A stretch of 64,000 bases of DNA from Ruminococcus sp. (GCA_021200415.1 JAJQGO010000019.1:62001-126000), one strand, 5' to 3'; shown: positions 16,299-26,099, numbered from the stretch's first letter. The notes: generated from the sequence alone by a model not told the origin. Made by a program: numbers and translations.

Positions 16299-16868
16299 TT
16301 AGATTCCTTCATTCAGTACCTCCGCAAGAACCGTTTCCATTTCCTGCTTCAGGAACGAACTGCGGTAAGCCATTATCATGACGTACATGGGCTTTTTTAG
16401 CTTTTCGCTGTCCGTTATAACGCCCTTGCTTTCCTCAATCGCCTTATTGATGAGTTTTTTTATAGACTTCGATTCAAAAGAGCCTTCGTCCTCGGCAGTA
16501 AAGATAATTCTGCAAAGGATGTTATATAAAAATACATCTGCGATTATATCGTCTGAGGTATCCTCCACGTCGCCGTTGACGTATCTCATGAGCTTTGCAA
16601 TATCCTCCAGCTTCATTGCTCCCCTGAGCATATTTATCAAAAGAATTCTGATAACCTGCTTTTCGGAATATTTTTTACCATGAGTTGCCGAAACCCAGCC
16701 GCGCTTTATCCAGTTCTGAATTGTCGAGCCTTCAAGTCCGGTCAGCTTTGAGAGCTGTGACAAGGTAAGTCCGCCGGTAGCCTCGAGAACGGGAGCAATA
16801 AGGGTGAATGCGGAATCTCTCGCCTGTTCGGTAAATTTAAGAGTTGTTCCGGGTATTTTTCGATTCAA
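16299..16868 (-). CDS. DUF1836 domain HTH protein
   Basis: A 189-residue protein with a helix-turn-helix near residues 34-60 (LTLSQLSKLTGLEGSTIQNWIKRGWV), typical of DUF1836. The rest is helical. Proteins of this family are probable transcription regulators of Firmicutes with unknown targets. The start is a TTG at 16868 after GAAAGGAGG. It is co-transcribed with the LSm-like gene, so target regulation might involve both. Confidence 0.78.
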   Translation of the reverse strand: MNRKIPGTTLKFTEQARDSAFTLIAPVLEATGGLTLSQLSKLTGLEGSTIQNWIKRGWVSATHGKKYSEKQVIRILLINMLRGAMKLEDIAKLMRYVNGDVEDTSDDIIADVFLYNILCRIIFTAEDEGSFESKSIKKLINKAIEESKGVITDSEKLKKPMYVMIMAYRSSFLKQEMETVLAEVLNEGI

Positions 16869-17122
16869 GGTCTTTGCCTCCTTTCAAATGATGTTATGAT
16901 TATATCATAGGTTCATCTGAACTTCAAATGCCGTTTTTTGACTTTAAAGGGAGATTTTGCGGATTTTTTTGGATTTATCACGAATATGCTTGATATTTCA
17001 CATTTTTTTGCATCAAATCAATAATTTGTGGGTTTATGTACTCATTTTATTTTTTTTTGAATATATATTTAAGGCGAAAGCTATCCCGTATCCACAAATA
17101 TATATGCATTGGAGTGAATCAT

Positions 17123-17401
17123 GTGAAAACTCAGCCTAATCAGCGTGCTGTAATTCTTGGACAGTACATAATTGAAAATAAAGCAACTGTACGTGCGGCA
17201 GCCAAAAAGTTCGGCATCTCAAAAAGCACCGTACATAAAGACGTCAGCGAACGCCTGCCGAAGGTCAATCCCGCCCTTCACGCGCAGGTTAAGGATATAT
17301 TGGAAATCAACAAGCAGGAACGCCATATCCGCGGAGGAATGGCGACAAAGCTGAAATATATGGAGCTTGCCGAGCGCAGGGCAAAGGCAGGAAATAAATA
17401 A
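17123..17401 (+). CDS. spoIIID: Stage III sporulation transcriptional regulator SpoIIID
   Basis: A 92-residue DNA-binding protein starting from GTG at 17123 (GGAGTG seven bases upstream). The reading frame extends further upstream without a ribosome site. The HTH is residues about 25-50 (TVRAAAKKFGISKSTVHKDVSERLP). The basic C-terminal helix (RHIRGGMATKLKY) is the SpoIIID signature. SpoIIID acts in the mother cell after engulfment, tuning SigE genes and sigK. Its presence supports true endospore formation. It is monocistronic, ending at a strong terminator. Confidence 0.95.
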   Translation: MKTQPNQRAVILGQYIIENKATVRAAAKKFGISKSTVHKDVSERLPKVNPALHAQVKDILEINKQERHIRGGMATKLKYMELAERRAKAGNK

Positions 17402-17406
17402 TAACT

Positions 17407-17436
17407 AAAAGCTCTGTCATGTACGGCAGAGCTTTT
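17407..17436 (+). terminator. Intrinsic terminator of spoIIID
   Basis: AAAAGCTCTG and CAGAGCTTTT form a 10-bp stem around a 10-base loop, five bases after the stop codon. Confidence 0.85.
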
Positions 17437-17453
17437 GAAAAAATCTATCTCAA

Positions 17454-17534
17454 AAACAGCAATTTAATATACATTCCGAAGCTATTCATGAGCTTGCGCT
17501 ACTTCGGGACGGGCGATATATCAGATTGCTGTTT
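17454..17534. repeat. Nested 81-bp imperfect palindrome in the spoIIID-trp spacer
   Basis: Three nested pairings share one axis: AAACAGCAA with TTGCTGTTT, ATATA with TATAT, and TCCGAAG with CTTCGGGA. The loop is about 20 bases. No T tract follows the stem and no ORF overlaps it. It may be a structured RNA or a miniature element. Confidence 0.55.
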
Positions 17535-17671
17535 ACTTTATTTTATGCAGATTTTCCGGTTTTGCAACTTGTAATTTCTTACAAACAATTTAGAACAGCG
17601 TCACCTATATACACATTCAACAATTCTTCTCACAGAAACATATGCATTTTCAACAAACTTTTTTATTTTAC

Positions 17672-17700
17672 TTGACATTTCACCAATTGCCCCATATAAT
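17672..17700 (+). promoter_or_regulatory. Perfect sigma-A promoter of the trp operon
   Basis: TTGACA 17672-17677, a 17-bp spacer, TATAAT 17695-17700. It is followed by about 360 bases of leader before trpE. Confidence 0.92.
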
Positions 17701-17711
17701 ATAAACAGTTA

Positions 17712-18008
17712 TAAACCGTTGAAGCGGGGATAAAAACAGTTGCTGACTGCACAGAGATCCGGGAGTGCTGAGAATCCGGAGAGAAACGAGCTGTTAAATG
17801 GGCCGCTGAGGGCGTGGTCAAAAGCTAAGCTGCATGGAAATTTGCAGGTCTTAGCTGAGTATTCCATGACGTGCGGCGCGCGTTAGACGTCGGGGATATG
17901 GTAGTATCCTGCTGAGTGGCAGTTTTTCTGCAAATCAAGGTGGCACCGCCGATAAAACATTTGTTTATTGGTCCTTGACGAGATATTTTGTCTTGTCAGG
18001 GCTTTTTT
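17712..18008 (+). promoter_or_regulatory. T-box riboswitch leader controlling trpEGDCFBA
   Basis: The leader contains the T-box sequence AAGGTGGCACCGCC at 17938-17951, followed by a terminator (CCTTGAC pairing with GTCAGGG and a T tract, 17973-18008). The AGAGA-like start (17749) and the long paired region up to 17900 fit stem I. The UGGC in the T-box would pair with a tRNA ending GCCA; tRNA-Trp has discriminator G, which matches the tryptophan genes downstream. Uncharged tRNA-Trp should stabilise the antiterminator and switch the operon on. Two TGG triplets (about 17799 and 17812) are candidates for the specifier codon; I could not decide between them. Confidence 0.88.
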
Positions 18009-18068
18009 ATTGCATATTCCCCTCTCAGGACAAATTTCACGGAAATTTTCTCTTGGGAGGGACTTTTT

Positions 18069-19556
18069 ATGATTAAGCCAAAAATTACTACAACCTTGGA
18101 AAAAGCACGCAGTCTTGCCGAAAACGGTAAGTACAAAATGGTACCTGTTACCGCGGAGCTTTTTTCCGATATGCACACGCCGATGAGAGTTATGGCGGCA
18201 CTGAAAAATGTCAGCCATCATTGCTTTATTCTCGAAAGCGCTGACAATACTAAGCAGTGGGGACGCTATACGTTCCTCGGGTTTGACCCGATTATGGAAA
18301 TCAGCTGCACTAACGGCACTGTCACCGTGAAAAACGGCGATGTCAAGGTCTATGAGAACGCAGACCCCAGAGCCTATATCAGAGAAATTCTTGAAAACTG
18401 CAAAAGTCCGAAATGTTCGGGCTTGCCTACGTTCACGGGCGGTCTTGCGGGATATTTTTCCTACGACTACATCAAATACAGCGAGCCGGTCCTGAATCTC
18501 GATGCGGAGGATACCGAGGGCTTCAAGGACGTGGATCTCATGCTTTTCGATAAGGTTATCGCTTTCGACAGCCATTTGCAGAAGATTTTCGTTATCGTCA
18601 ATATCCGCACGGAAAATCTTGAGGAAAATTACGCCGAGGGCTGCAAGGAGCTTGAAAAAATCTGCTCGCTTATTCTTGGAGGAGAGGCGGCAAGCTTTGA
18701 GCCGCTGAAGCTGAAATCCGATATAACGCCTCTTTTCAGTGAGGAGCAGTATTGCGGAATGGTTGAAAGGGCAAAGCAGTATATCTATGACGGGGATATA
18801 TTTCAGGTGGTTCTCTCCAACAGGCTTGAAGCGGACGCTGAAGGCAGCCTCTTTGACGTATACCGTGTTCTTCGCACGGAAAATCCTTCGCCCTATATGT
18901 TCTATTTCTCCAGCGACGATATTGAAATGGCAGGCTCTTCCCCCGAAACTCTTGTGAAGCTTGAGGACGGCGTGCTTCATACCTATCCCCTTGCGGGAAC
19001 TCGTCCGAGAGGGGCAACGGAGGAGGAGGACAAGGAGCTTGAACGCGGACTCCTTTCTGATGAAAAGGAAATTGCTGAGCATAATATGCTTGTGGATCTG
19101 GGACGCAACGATATAGGCAAGATAAGCAAATTCGGCAGCGTTTCCGTTGATGAGTACATGGCGATACAGCGCTTCTCAAGGGTTATGCATATCGGCTCGT
19201 CTGTCCGCGGAGAAATTGCCGACGGACTTACGGCTCTTGACGCTGTTGACTCCATTCTTCCGGCAGGAACTCTTTCAGGCGCTCCGAAGATACGTGCCTG
19301 CGAGATAATAAACGAGCTTGAAAACAATAAGCGCGGCGTCTACGGCGGCGCTATCGGATATCTTGACCTGTCGGGAAATCTGGATGTCTGCATTGCTATT
19401 CGCCTTGCGTTCAAGAAAAACGGACACCTCTTCATCAGAAGCGGCGCAGGAATCGTTGCGGACAGCGTTCCTGAAAATGAGCATAAGGAATGCATAAACA
19501 AGGCAAGGGCAGTTGTAGAGGCTATAAAGCTTGCAGAAGGAGGAATTTCATCATGA
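18069..19556 (+). CDS. trpE: Anthranilate synthase component I
   Basis: A 495-residue enzyme that converts chorismate and ammonia to anthranilate with TrpG. The ATG at 18069 follows GGGAGGG; earlier starts lie in the T-box terminator. The N-terminal tryptophan-feedback region FILESADNTKQWGRYTFLG is intact. Chorismate-site motifs follow: LAGTRPRGAT, HNMLVDLGRNDIG, LPAGTLSGAPKIRACEII and RSGAGIVADS. The gene overlaps trpG by 4 nt (ATGA), so the two subunits are translationally coupled. Confidence 0.97.
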   Translation: MIKPKITTTLEKARSLAENGKYKMVPVTAELFSDMHTPMRVMAALKNVSHHCFILESADNTKQWGRYTFLGFDPIMEISCTNGTVTVKNGDVKVYENADPRAYIREILENCKSPKCSGLPTFTGGLAGYFSYDYIKYSEPVLNLDAEDTEGFKDVDLMLFDKVIAFDSHLQKIFVIVNIRTENLEENYAEGCKELEKICSLILGGEAASFEPLKLKSDITPLFSEEQYCGMVERAKQYIYDGDIFQVVLSNRLEADAEGSLFDVYRVLRTENPSPYMFYFSSDDIEMAGSSPETLVKLEDGVLHTYPLAGTRPRGATEEEDKELERGLLSDEKEIAEHNMLVDLGRNDIGKISKFGSVSVDEYMAIQRFSRVMHIGSSVRGEIADGLTALDAVDSILPAGTLSGAPKIRACEIINELENNKRGVYGGAIGYLDLSGNLDVCIAIRLAFKKNGHLFIRSGAGIVADSVPENEHKECINKARAVVEAIKLAEGGISS

Positions 19557-20119
19557 TTCTGCTTATAGATAATTTTGACAGCTTTTCATTTAATTTGTAT
19601 CAGCTTGCAGGCAGCATTGAACCGAATATAAAAACTATCCGAAATAATGACGCTGACGCTGATGATATACGCAAAATGAATCCGTCCCATATAATCATCT
19701 CGCCCGGCCCGGGCAGACCGTGCGATGCGGGAAACTGCATTTCCATTATCAGGGGGCTTGCAGGTGAAATACCGATTTTGGGCGTTTGCCTTGGTCATCA
19801 GTCAATTGTGGAGGCCTTCGGAGGTAAGGTCGTCCATGCGGGAAAGCTCGTTCACGGCAAGGCTGAAACAATAGAAATCAACAACGAGCATCCGCTGTTC
19901 AGGGGACTCGGCAAAACCATCAGAGCCGCGAGATACCATTCTCTCGCAGCCGATAAGGATACACTTCCCGATTGTCTTGAGGTACTCGGAATGTCCTCGG
20001 ACAACGAGATTATGTCCGTCGCTCATAAGGAGCTGCCTGTGTACGGCGTGCAGTTCCATCCGGAATCAATTATGACTCCGCAGGGCGACGTTATTATGAG
20101 AAACTTTTTGAATTTTTAA
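19553..20119 (+). CDS. trpG: Anthranilate synthase component II (glutamine amidotransferase)
   Basis: A 188-residue class I amidotransferase. It starts with MILLIDNFDSFSFNLYQ. The catalytic triad is visible: Cys in ILGVCLGHQ, and His and Glu in YGVQFHPESI. It supplies ammonia from glutamine to TrpE. The ATG overlaps the trpE stop, with GGAGG nine bases upstream. Confidence 0.97.
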   Translation: MILLIDNFDSFSFNLYQLAGSIEPNIKTIRNNDADADDIRKMNPSHIIISPGPGRPCDAGNCISIIRGLAGEIPILGVCLGHQSIVEAFGGKVVHAGKLVHGKAETIEINNEHPLFRGLGKTIRAARYHSLAADKDTLPDCLEVLGMSSDNEIMSVAHKELPVYGVQFHPESIMTPQGDVIMRNFLNF

Positions 20120-20137
20120 TCTTAGGAGGAAATTATT

Positions 20138-21148
20138 ATGCTTAAAAACGAAATCTCTGAGCTTGCAAAGGGCAATAACCTGAGCCGTGAAACCACAGAG
20201 GCGGCATTCGACAAGATAATGAGCGGCGAGGTGAATGATATTCAGAAGGCAGGATTCCTGACGGCGCTTTCTATCAAGGGCGAAACGATTGACGAAATTA
20301 CTGCCGCAGCAGGCGTTCTCCGGAAATACTGCACAAAGGTTCCCCATGAATGTGACTGCTTTGAAATTGTAGGCACAGGCGGCGATAAGTCCAACACATT
20401 CAACATTTCCACCACAGCAGCTATTCTTCTTGCGGCAGCAGGAATCCACGTTGCAAAGCACGGCAACAGAGCGGCTTCATCAAAATGCGGAGCTATGGAC
20501 GTTGTTGAGGCGCTGGGAATAGATCTGGGACTTTCACCGGAAAAAAGCGGAAAGCTCCTTGACGAAATGGGACTTTGTCTGCTCTTCGCTCAGAAATATC
20601 ACTCCGCTATGAAAAATGTAGGTCAGGTACGCCGTGAGCTTGGAATCCACACGATTTTCAACATCATCGGCCCACTGGCTAACCCCGCCTTGCCGAAATA
20701 TCAGCTCATGGGCGTTTATTCAAGCGAGCTTGTTGAGCCGCTTGCGGAGGTTCTCCACAACCTTGGCATTGAAAATGTTATGACAGCTCACGGCGTGGAC
20801 GGTCTTGACGAGGTTTCACTTTGCGGTGAAACGGAAATCTGCGAGATTATCAACGGCGTCAAGAGAACATATCTTGCGTCGCCGGAGGATGTGGGAATGA
20901 CACGCTGTGCTAAATCCGACCTTACAGGCGGTACTCCCGAGGAAAACGCAAGGATAACTCTCGATATTCTCAAGGGCGTTAAAGGTCCTAAGCGTGACGC
21001 CGCAGTTCTGAACGCAGCCTACTCCTACCATATCGTTCGTCCGGAGGTATCACCTGCCGAGGCAAGAAAAATCATTGATGAAACAATCGACAGCGGCAAG
21101 GCAATAGAATTCTTCGAGAAATTTAAGGCTGCCGCTAAGGAGGACTGA
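20138..21148 (+). CDS. trpD: Anthranilate phosphoribosyltransferase
   Basis: A 336-residue enzyme that joins anthranilate and PRPP. It contains the PRPP loop GTGGDKSNTFNIST near residue 79 and KHGNRAASSKCG at about 107, both diagnostic. Length is standard. AGGAGG precedes the ATG, 18 bases after trpG. It is followed by trpC after two bases. Confidence 0.97.
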   Translation: MLKNEISELAKGNNLSRETTEAAFDKIMSGEVNDIQKAGFLTALSIKGETIDEITAAAGVLRKYCTKVPHECDCFEIVGTGGDKSNTFNISTTAAILLAAAGIHVAKHGNRAASSKCGAMDVVEALGIDLGLSPEKSGKLLDEMGLCLLFAQKYHSAMKNVGQVRRELGIHTIFNIIGPLANPALPKYQLMGVYSSELVEPLAEVLHNLGIENVMTAHGVDGLDEVSLCGETEICEIINGVKRTYLASPEDVGMTRCAKSDLTGGTPEENARITLDILKGVKGPKRDAAVLNAAYSYHIVRPEVSPAEARKIIDETIDSGKAIEFFEKFKAAAKED

Positions 21149-21150
21149 TA

Positions 21151-21942
21151 ATGATTCTGGACGACCTCGTTGCCGCAACGGCAAAGCGGCTTCAGACAGT
21201 GAAAAGCAATGCTCCGATTGACGAAGTAAAAAAAGCTGCGGAGGCTGTAAAAAATATTCGGGTAAGGGAGGATTTTCCCTTCAAAAGGGCGCTTTCAAAG
21301 GACGGTCTTTCCTTCATCTGCGAGGTGAAAAAGGCTTCGCCATCAAAGGGGATAATTGCCGAGGATTTCCCCTATCTTGACATAGCGAAAAGCTATGAGG
21401 CGGCAGGTGCGGACGCTGTTTCCGTCCTCACCGAGCCTGATTATTTCAAGGGCAGCACGGAATATCTCAGAGAAATTGCCGCGGAGATTTCACTTCCCTG
21501 TCTGCGCAAGGATTTTATCATTGACGAGTATATGATTTACGAGGCAGGCGCGCTTGGAGCTTCCGCTGTTCTGCTGATTTGCGCCATTCTCAGCGACAGT
21601 CAGCTGAAGGAATATCTGGAGCTTGCCCACTACCTCGGAATGTCGGCGCTTGTGGAAACGCACAGTCCGGAGGAGGCTGAAAGAGCCGCTGCCTGCGGAG
21701 CTGAAATTATCGGCGTAAACAACCGTGATCTGCGCACCTTTGAGGTTGACCTCCACACAACTGAAAATGTTGCGGCGGCTATCCCGAGGGAGAAAATTCT
21801 CGTATCCGAAAGCGGTATTCACTCAGCTGACGACATCGCCTTTGTCCGTGGGGCAGGAGCTGACGCAGTGCTTATCGGTGAAGCGTTCATGCGTGCGGAA
21901 AATAAAGCCGAGCTGATGAACAGATTCAGAAACAACGGGTAA
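21151..21942 (+). CDS. trpC: Indole-3-glycerol phosphate synthase
   Basis: A 263-residue TIM barrel. Active-site motifs: FICEVKKASPSKG, SVLTEPDYFKGS, LRKDFIIDEYMIYEA, IGVNNRDL and LVSESGI near the C-terminus. It closes CdRP to indole-3-glycerol phosphate. It starts two bases after the trpD stop, with AAGGAGG inside the end of trpD. Confidence 0.97.
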   Translation: MILDDLVAATAKRLQTVKSNAPIDEVKKAAEAVKNIRVREDFPFKRALSKDGLSFICEVKKASPSKGIIAEDFPYLDIAKSYEAAGADAVSVLTEPDYFKGSTEYLREIAAEISLPCLRKDFIIDEYMIYEAGALGASAVLLICAILSDSQLKEYLELAHYLGMSALVETHSPEEAERAAACGAEIIGVNNRDLRTFEVDLHTTENVAAAIPREKILVSESGIHSADDIAFVRGAGADAVLIGEAFMRAENKAELMNRFRNNG

Positions 21943-21948
21943 AGGCTT

Positions 21949-22554
21949 ATGAAAATAAAGATTTGTGGGCTTTTCCGCAGAGAGGACGCACTGTACGTGA
22001 ATGAGACTCTCCCCGATTATGTGGGATTCGTCTTTGCCGAGAGCCGCAGAAGGGTGACTCCCGAAACGGCTGCGGAGCTGAAAAGGCTTCTCGACCCGAG
22101 AATTAAGACTGTGGGAGTTTTCGTAAACGCAGACATGGATTTCATCGCCGATTTGACGCAAAGGGGAATCATTGACGCTGTGCAGCTTCACGGCACGGAG
22201 AATGAGGAATACGCACGGGAGCTTCGTGGGAGGATTCCTGCGGAAATCCCGATAATAAAGGCTTTTTCCGTATCCTGCGGTGAGGATATTGCGAATGCGG
22301 AGAAATTCCCCTGCGATTTTATGCTTCTCGACAACGGAAAGGGCGGTACAGGGCAAAGCTTCTCGTGGGAGCTGCTCAGAAAAAATATGCCCGAAGGAAC
22401 CTTTCTCGCAGGAGGCGTAAATACGGAAAATATCGCGGAGGCTGCCGAGCTTCGCCCCTACTGCATTGACGTCAGCAGCGGCGTGGAAACAAACGGCATA
22501 AAGGACAGAGAGAAGATTCTGAAGCTGGTGCAGACAGTAAGAAACTGCAAATAA
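21949..22554 (+). CDS. trpF: Phosphoribosylanthranilate isomerase
   Basis: A 201-residue TIM barrel with [11 protein letters not shown] at the N-terminus (catalytic Cys in KICG), [33 protein letters not shown] and [13 protein letters not shown] at the end. It isomerises PRA to CdRP. The usual KICG[LIM] start and the phosphate-binding loop are intact. It starts six bases after trpC, with AAAGG as the ribosome site. Confidence 0.96.
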   Translation: MKIKICGLFRREDALYVNETLPDYVGFVFAESRRRVTPETAAELKRLLDPRIKTVGVFVNADMDFIADLTQRGIIDAVQLHGTENEEYARELRGRIPAEIPIIKAFSVSCGEDIANAEKFPCDFMLLDNGKGGTGQSFSWELLRKNMPEGTFLAGGVNTENIAEAAELRPYCIDVSSGVETNGIKDREKILKLVQTVRNCK

Positions 22555-22609
22555 ACTTGGGACAGTACACACAAATTCCTGTGCGGAATTGTCTCAGAAA
22601 GGATTTTTT

Positions 22610-23794
22610 ATGGAAAAAGGCAGATACGGCGTTCACGGCGGACAGTATATCCCCGAAACGCTTATGAACGAAATACACAAGCTCGAAGAGGCGTATGAGT
22701 TCTACAAGAACGACAAGGCTTTCAATGAGGAGCTTGACAAGCTTAACAGGGAGTATGCAGGCAGACCCTCGCTGCTCTACTATGCTGAAAAGATGACGAA
22801 GGATCTCGGCGGAGCAAAGATTTATCTCAAGCGTGAGGATCTCAATCATACAGGCTCACACAAAATAAACAATGTTCTGGGACAGGTTCTCATGGCAAAG
22901 AAAATGGGCAAGACCCGTGTAATCGCCGAAACAGGCGCAGGTCAGCACGGCGTGGCTACGGCAACGGCTGCTGCTCTTATGGGTATGGAATGCGAAATTT
23001 TCATGGGCAAGGAGGATACGGAGCGTCAGGCTCTCAACGTCTACAGAATGGAGCTTTTAGGCTCTAAGGTTCACGCTGTAGAAACAGGAACTATGACTCT
23101 CAAGGATGCCGTAAACGAAGCTATGCGTGAGTGGGTGTCACGAGTTGACGATACGCATTATGTTCTCGGCTCGGTTATGGGGCCTCATCCGTTCCCAATG
23201 ATAGTAAGAGATTTCCAGAGCGTCATCAGCCGTGAGGCTCGTGCGCAGATTCTCGAATACGAGGGCAAGCTTCCGGCAGCAGTTGTTGCCTGTGTCGGCG
23301 GCGGAAGCAACGCTATGGGAGCATTCTATAATTTTATTCCCGATGAGGGCGTTAAGCTTATCGGCTGTGAGGCTGCCGGACGCGGCATTGACACAAAGGA
23401 TACTGCCGCAACGCTTGCAACAGGAACGCTTGGAATCTTCCACGGCATGAAGTCGTATTTCTGCCAGAACGATGAGGGACAGATTGCTCCTGTTTATTCG
23501 ATTTCGGCAGGACTGGACTACCCGGGAGTAGGTCCTGAGCACGCGTATCTTCACGATACAGGCAGAGCTGAATATGTGCCGATAACCGATGAGGAGGCTG
23601 TTTCGGCGTTTGAATATATTGCCCGTACAGAGGGAATTATCTGCGCTATCGAGTCGGCTCACGCAGTCGCACACGTTATGAAAATCGCAAAGAATTACAG
23701 CAAGGACGACTCTATTATAGTTTGCCTCTCAGGCAGAGGAGATAAGGACGTTGCCGCTATTGCCAGATACAGAGGAGTGAATATATATGAGTAG
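22610..23794 (+). CDS. trpB: Tryptophan synthase beta chain
   Basis: A 394-residue PLP enzyme that condenses indole and serine. The start at 22610 follows AGAAAGGA; an earlier in-frame TTG has no ribosome site. It contains [16 protein letters not shown] (PLP lysine in HK), [23 protein letters not shown] and SGRGDKD, all family marks. The end overlaps trpA by 8 nt, consistent with coupled synthesis of the alpha-beta complex. Confidence 0.98.
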   Translation: MEKGRYGVHGGQYIPETLMNEIHKLEEAYEFYKNDKAFNEELDKLNREYAGRPSLLYYAEKMTKDLGGAKIYLKREDLNHTGSHKINNVLGQVLMAKKMGKTRVIAETGAGQHGVATATAAALMGMECEIFMGKEDTERQALNVYRMELLGSKVHAVETGTMTLKDAVNEAMREWVSRVDDTHYVLGSVMGPHPFPMIVRDFQSVISREARAQILEYEGKLPAAVVACVGGGSNAMGAFYNFIPDEGVKLIGCEAAGRGIDTKDTAATLATGTLGIFHGMKSYFCQNDEGQIAPVYSISAGLDYPGVGPEHAYLHDTGRAEYVPITDEEAVSAFEYIARTEGIICAIESAHAVAHVMKIAKNYSKDDSIIVCLSGRGDKDVAAIARYRGVNIYE

Positions 23795-24566
23795 AATTGA
23801 AAGCGCATTCAAGGAAAAGGCTTTTGTGGCATTTCTGACTGCCGGAGATCCGAGTATGGAGAAAAGTGAAGAGTACATCGGAAGGCTCATTGACGGCGGA
23901 GCTGATGTAATTGAAATCGGAATCCCCTTTTCAGACCCAATTGCCGAAGGCCCCGTTATACAGTCGGCAAACGTAAGGGCGCTTCGCAACGGAGCTAATC
24001 TTTCAAAGGTGTTTGAACTCGTTAAAAATGTGAGAAAAAAATATAAGGAAACACCGATAGTTTTCCTGACGTATATTAATCCTGTGTATAAGTACGGAGC
24101 TGAGAATTTCTTTAAGAAGTGCAGTGAAATCGGAGCAGACGGAATAATAGTTCCCGATATGCCCTTTGAGGAAAGGGGCGAAATAAGCGAGGCTGCCGAA
24201 AAATACGGAATTGATATTGTGCCGCTTATTGCCCCCACATCGGAGGACAGGATAAAGCTTATTTCGCAGGTGGCACAGGGCTATATCTATATCGTTTCCT
24301 CTATGGGCGTAACAGGAATGAGAAGCGAAATTAAGACGGATATTGCTTCAATTGTAGAAACGGTACGCAAATATTCCGACAAGCCGACAGCAGTGGGATT
24401 CGGTATAAACAAGCCCGAACAGGCAACAAAATATTCGGCAATTGCCGACGGAGTTATCGTTGGCAGCGCCATTGTGAAGATTATTGAGCGTCTTGGGGAA
24501 AATGCAGGAGACGAGCTTTATAACTACGCAAAGGAAATGAAGGAAGCCTGCCTGAAGGCAGAATAA
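23787..24566 (+). CDS. trpA: Tryptophan synthase alpha chain
   Basis: A 259-residue TIM barrel that releases indole from indole-3-glycerol phosphate. The catalytic Glu is in [12 protein letters not shown], and the second acid region is [21 protein letters not shown] and [10 protein letters not shown] follow. It is the last gene of the operon and is followed by a strong terminator. It uses AGAGGAGTG upstream of ATG within the end of trpB. Confidence 0.97.
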   Translation: MSRIESAFKEKAFVAFLTAGDPSMEKSEEYIGRLIDGGADVIEIGIPFSDPIAEGPVIQSANVRALRNGANLSKVFELVKNVRKKYKETPIVFLTYINPVYKYGAENFFKKCSEIGADGIIVPDMPFEERGEISEAAEKYGIDIVPLIAPTSEDRIKLISQVAQGYIYIVSSMGVTGMRSEIKTDIASIVETVRKYSDKPTAVGFGINKPEQATKYSAIADGVIVGSAIVKIIERLGENAGDELYNYAKEMKEACLKAE

Positions 24567-24575
24567 TATAGGTAA

Positions 24576-24608
24576 AAGCCCATGGAATTTCCATGGGCTT
24601 TATTTTTT
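24576..24608 (+). terminator. Intrinsic terminator of the trp operon
   Basis: AGCCCATGGAA and its complement form a near-perfect palindrome followed by TTTATTTTTT. Confidence 0.9.
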
Positions 24609-24626
24609 AAATAATTCCTGATAGCT

Positions 24627-25478
24627 CTAAAATAATCCCCTGACGTCCTCAAGAGTCAGGCTTGGCTGGAGAGCAAGATTTATCCCGAAGGCTATGAGCT
24701 GCGACGCGCGCTCCGTCAGCCTGTCCACATCACGGGGCGTAACCATCATATTCGGCATATTCCTTGTGGGCTGACCGCCTGTAAAGCTCCGCACAATGGT
24801 GTGCATATCCACAACCGTGGGGACTCCGACCGCTATGACAGGCACGCCGAATATCTTCTCCGAAAGCTCCCTTCGGGCGTTAGACACACCGCTCCCCGGG
24901 GAAATTCCCGAATCCGAAAGCTGTATAGTCGTGCCCAGCCGCCTTATATCCGAACACGCCAGCGCATCTACCGCAATTATCCCCGACGGCTTCAGCTCAC
25001 GGCAAATTGCCTTTACCATTTCCGCTGTCTCGATTCCCGTCTGCCCCAGAACTCCACCTGCAAAGACACTCACACGCCGCAGAGATGTCAGAAATTCCTC
25101 CTCCTCGCTGTCAAGCTCATCCCGAAGATGACGTGTCGCAAGCACCTTTGCCGCAACCTGCGGACCGAGAGCGTCAGGCGTTATATCGTTGTTTCCAAGC
25201 CCCACAACAAGTATTTCCCCCTCCGGAATGAGCATACGCAGCTCACGGGCAAGCTCCAGCGTCATGTCCTCGTATTCATCGGAAAATTTGCTCAGACTGC
25301 TGCCCTCAAGGGTAATGTATCTTCCCCTGCCCTTTCCGATTGTGTCAATATGACTGTCGTCGTCAATCACTATTTCCGTGATGCGGAACGCCTTGCCTCG
25401 TTTAACCTGATGTATTCCGCTGTCCCTTCCCCTTACGGAGGCTACGCCCTCTAAGGCTAAATCTGTTCTTATTTCCAT
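24627..25478 (-). CDS. gpr: GPR endopeptidase (germination protease for SASPs)
   Basis: A 283-residue spore protease that degrades small acid-soluble proteins during germination. Family marks: IRTDLALE at the N-terminus (near the self-processing site), VVGLGNNDITPDALGP, VFAGGVLGQTGIET, IAVDALA and SGISPGSGVSNARRELSE. It is shorter than Bacillus GPR but normal for Clostridia. It lies divergent to rpsT, the usual Clostridia arrangement. No sigma-A promoter was seen upstream, as expected for a forespore-specific gene. Confidence 0.95.
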   Translation of the reverse strand: MEIRTDLALEGVASVRGRDSGIHQVKRGKAFRITEIVIDDDSHIDTIGKGRGRYITLEGSSLSKFSDEYEDMTLELARELRMLIPEGEILVVGLGNNDITPDALGPQVAAKVLATRHLRDELDSEEEEFLTSLRRVSVFAGGVLGQTGIETAEMVKAICRELKPSGIIAVDALACSDIRRLGTTIQLSDSGISPGSGVSNARRELSEKIFGVPVIAVGVPTVVDMHTIVRSFTGGQPTRNMPNMMVTPRDVDRLTERASQLIAFGINLALQPSLTLEDVRGLF

Positions 25479-25561
25479 TTTACACCTCGAATTTTCTGAA
25501 AATTGTGCATATTGCTTTAAATAGTGGATAAAATTTTGTTGTAATATTTCTGTTTTGCCTA

Positions 25562-25590
25562 TTGAAATATTTCACAGAAAATGGTACAAT
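25562..25590 (+). promoter_or_regulatory. Sigma-A promoter of rpsT
   Basis: TTGAAA 25562-25567, a 17-bp spacer, TACAAT 25585-25590. It leaves a leader of about 140 bases before the ATG, with possible hairpins (25605-25630, 25631-25655). Confidence 0.75.
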
Positions 25591-25735
25591 TTATATTGTC
25601 TCAGTGCGGAGAATCAAAGCTCCGCGTTTGCAGGCGTTCGTTACGTCTGCGGAGTATTCAACCCATGTATGCTCCATTATTATATGCTTAACACAGTGGT
25701 TTATACTGCGTTCAATTTCAAGGAGGTGTAACGAA

Positions 25736-25996
25736 ATGCCAAACATTAAATCCGCTAAGAAAAGAGTTAAGGTTAACAAGACTAAGGCTGCTGCAAATAA
25801 GTCCAGAAAGTCTAATCTCAAGACTGTTCTCAAGAAGGCTGACGCTGCCTGCGCAACAGGTGCTGCTGATAAGGCAGAGACAGTAAAGGTAGCTATCAAG
25901 AAGGTTGATCAGGCTGCTGCTAAGGGTCTTATCCACAAGAATAAGGCTGCAAGAAAGAAGTCACAGCTTGCTAAGAAGCTCAACGCTGCCGGCTGA
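25736..25996 (+). CDS. rpsT: Small ribosomal subunit protein bS20
   Basis: An 86-residue, very basic protein starting MPNIKSAKKRVKVNKTKAAANKSRKS and ending KGLIHKNKAARKKSQLAKKL. The ATG at 25736 follows AAGGAGGTG; the longer frame upstream is leader. It binds 16S rRNA. The long leader may allow translational feedback, which is inference. Confidence 0.96.
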   Translation: MPNIKSAKKRVKVNKTKAAANKSRKSNLKTVLKKADAACATGAADKAETVKVAIKKVDQAAAKGLIHKNKAARKKSQLAKKLNAAG

Positions 25997-26022
25997 TAGG
26001 TCTTTTTAAACATAAACAAGCT

Positions 26023-26054
26023 TTCCCCTGTGACCACCCACAGGGGATTTTTTT
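26023..26054 (+). terminator. Intrinsic terminator of rpsT
   Basis: TCCCCTGTG and CACAGGGGA form the stem, followed by TTTTTTT. Confidence 0.9.
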
Positions 26055-26071
26055 ATTTATTGGAATTTCTA

Positions 26072-26099
26072 TTGACTTTTCAATAAAATATGGTATAAT
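26072..26099 (+). promoter_or_regulatory. Promoter upstream of the TIM-barrel gene and nrdR
   Basis: TTGACT 26072-26077, a 16-bp spacer, TATAAT 26094-26099. Confidence 0.7.
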
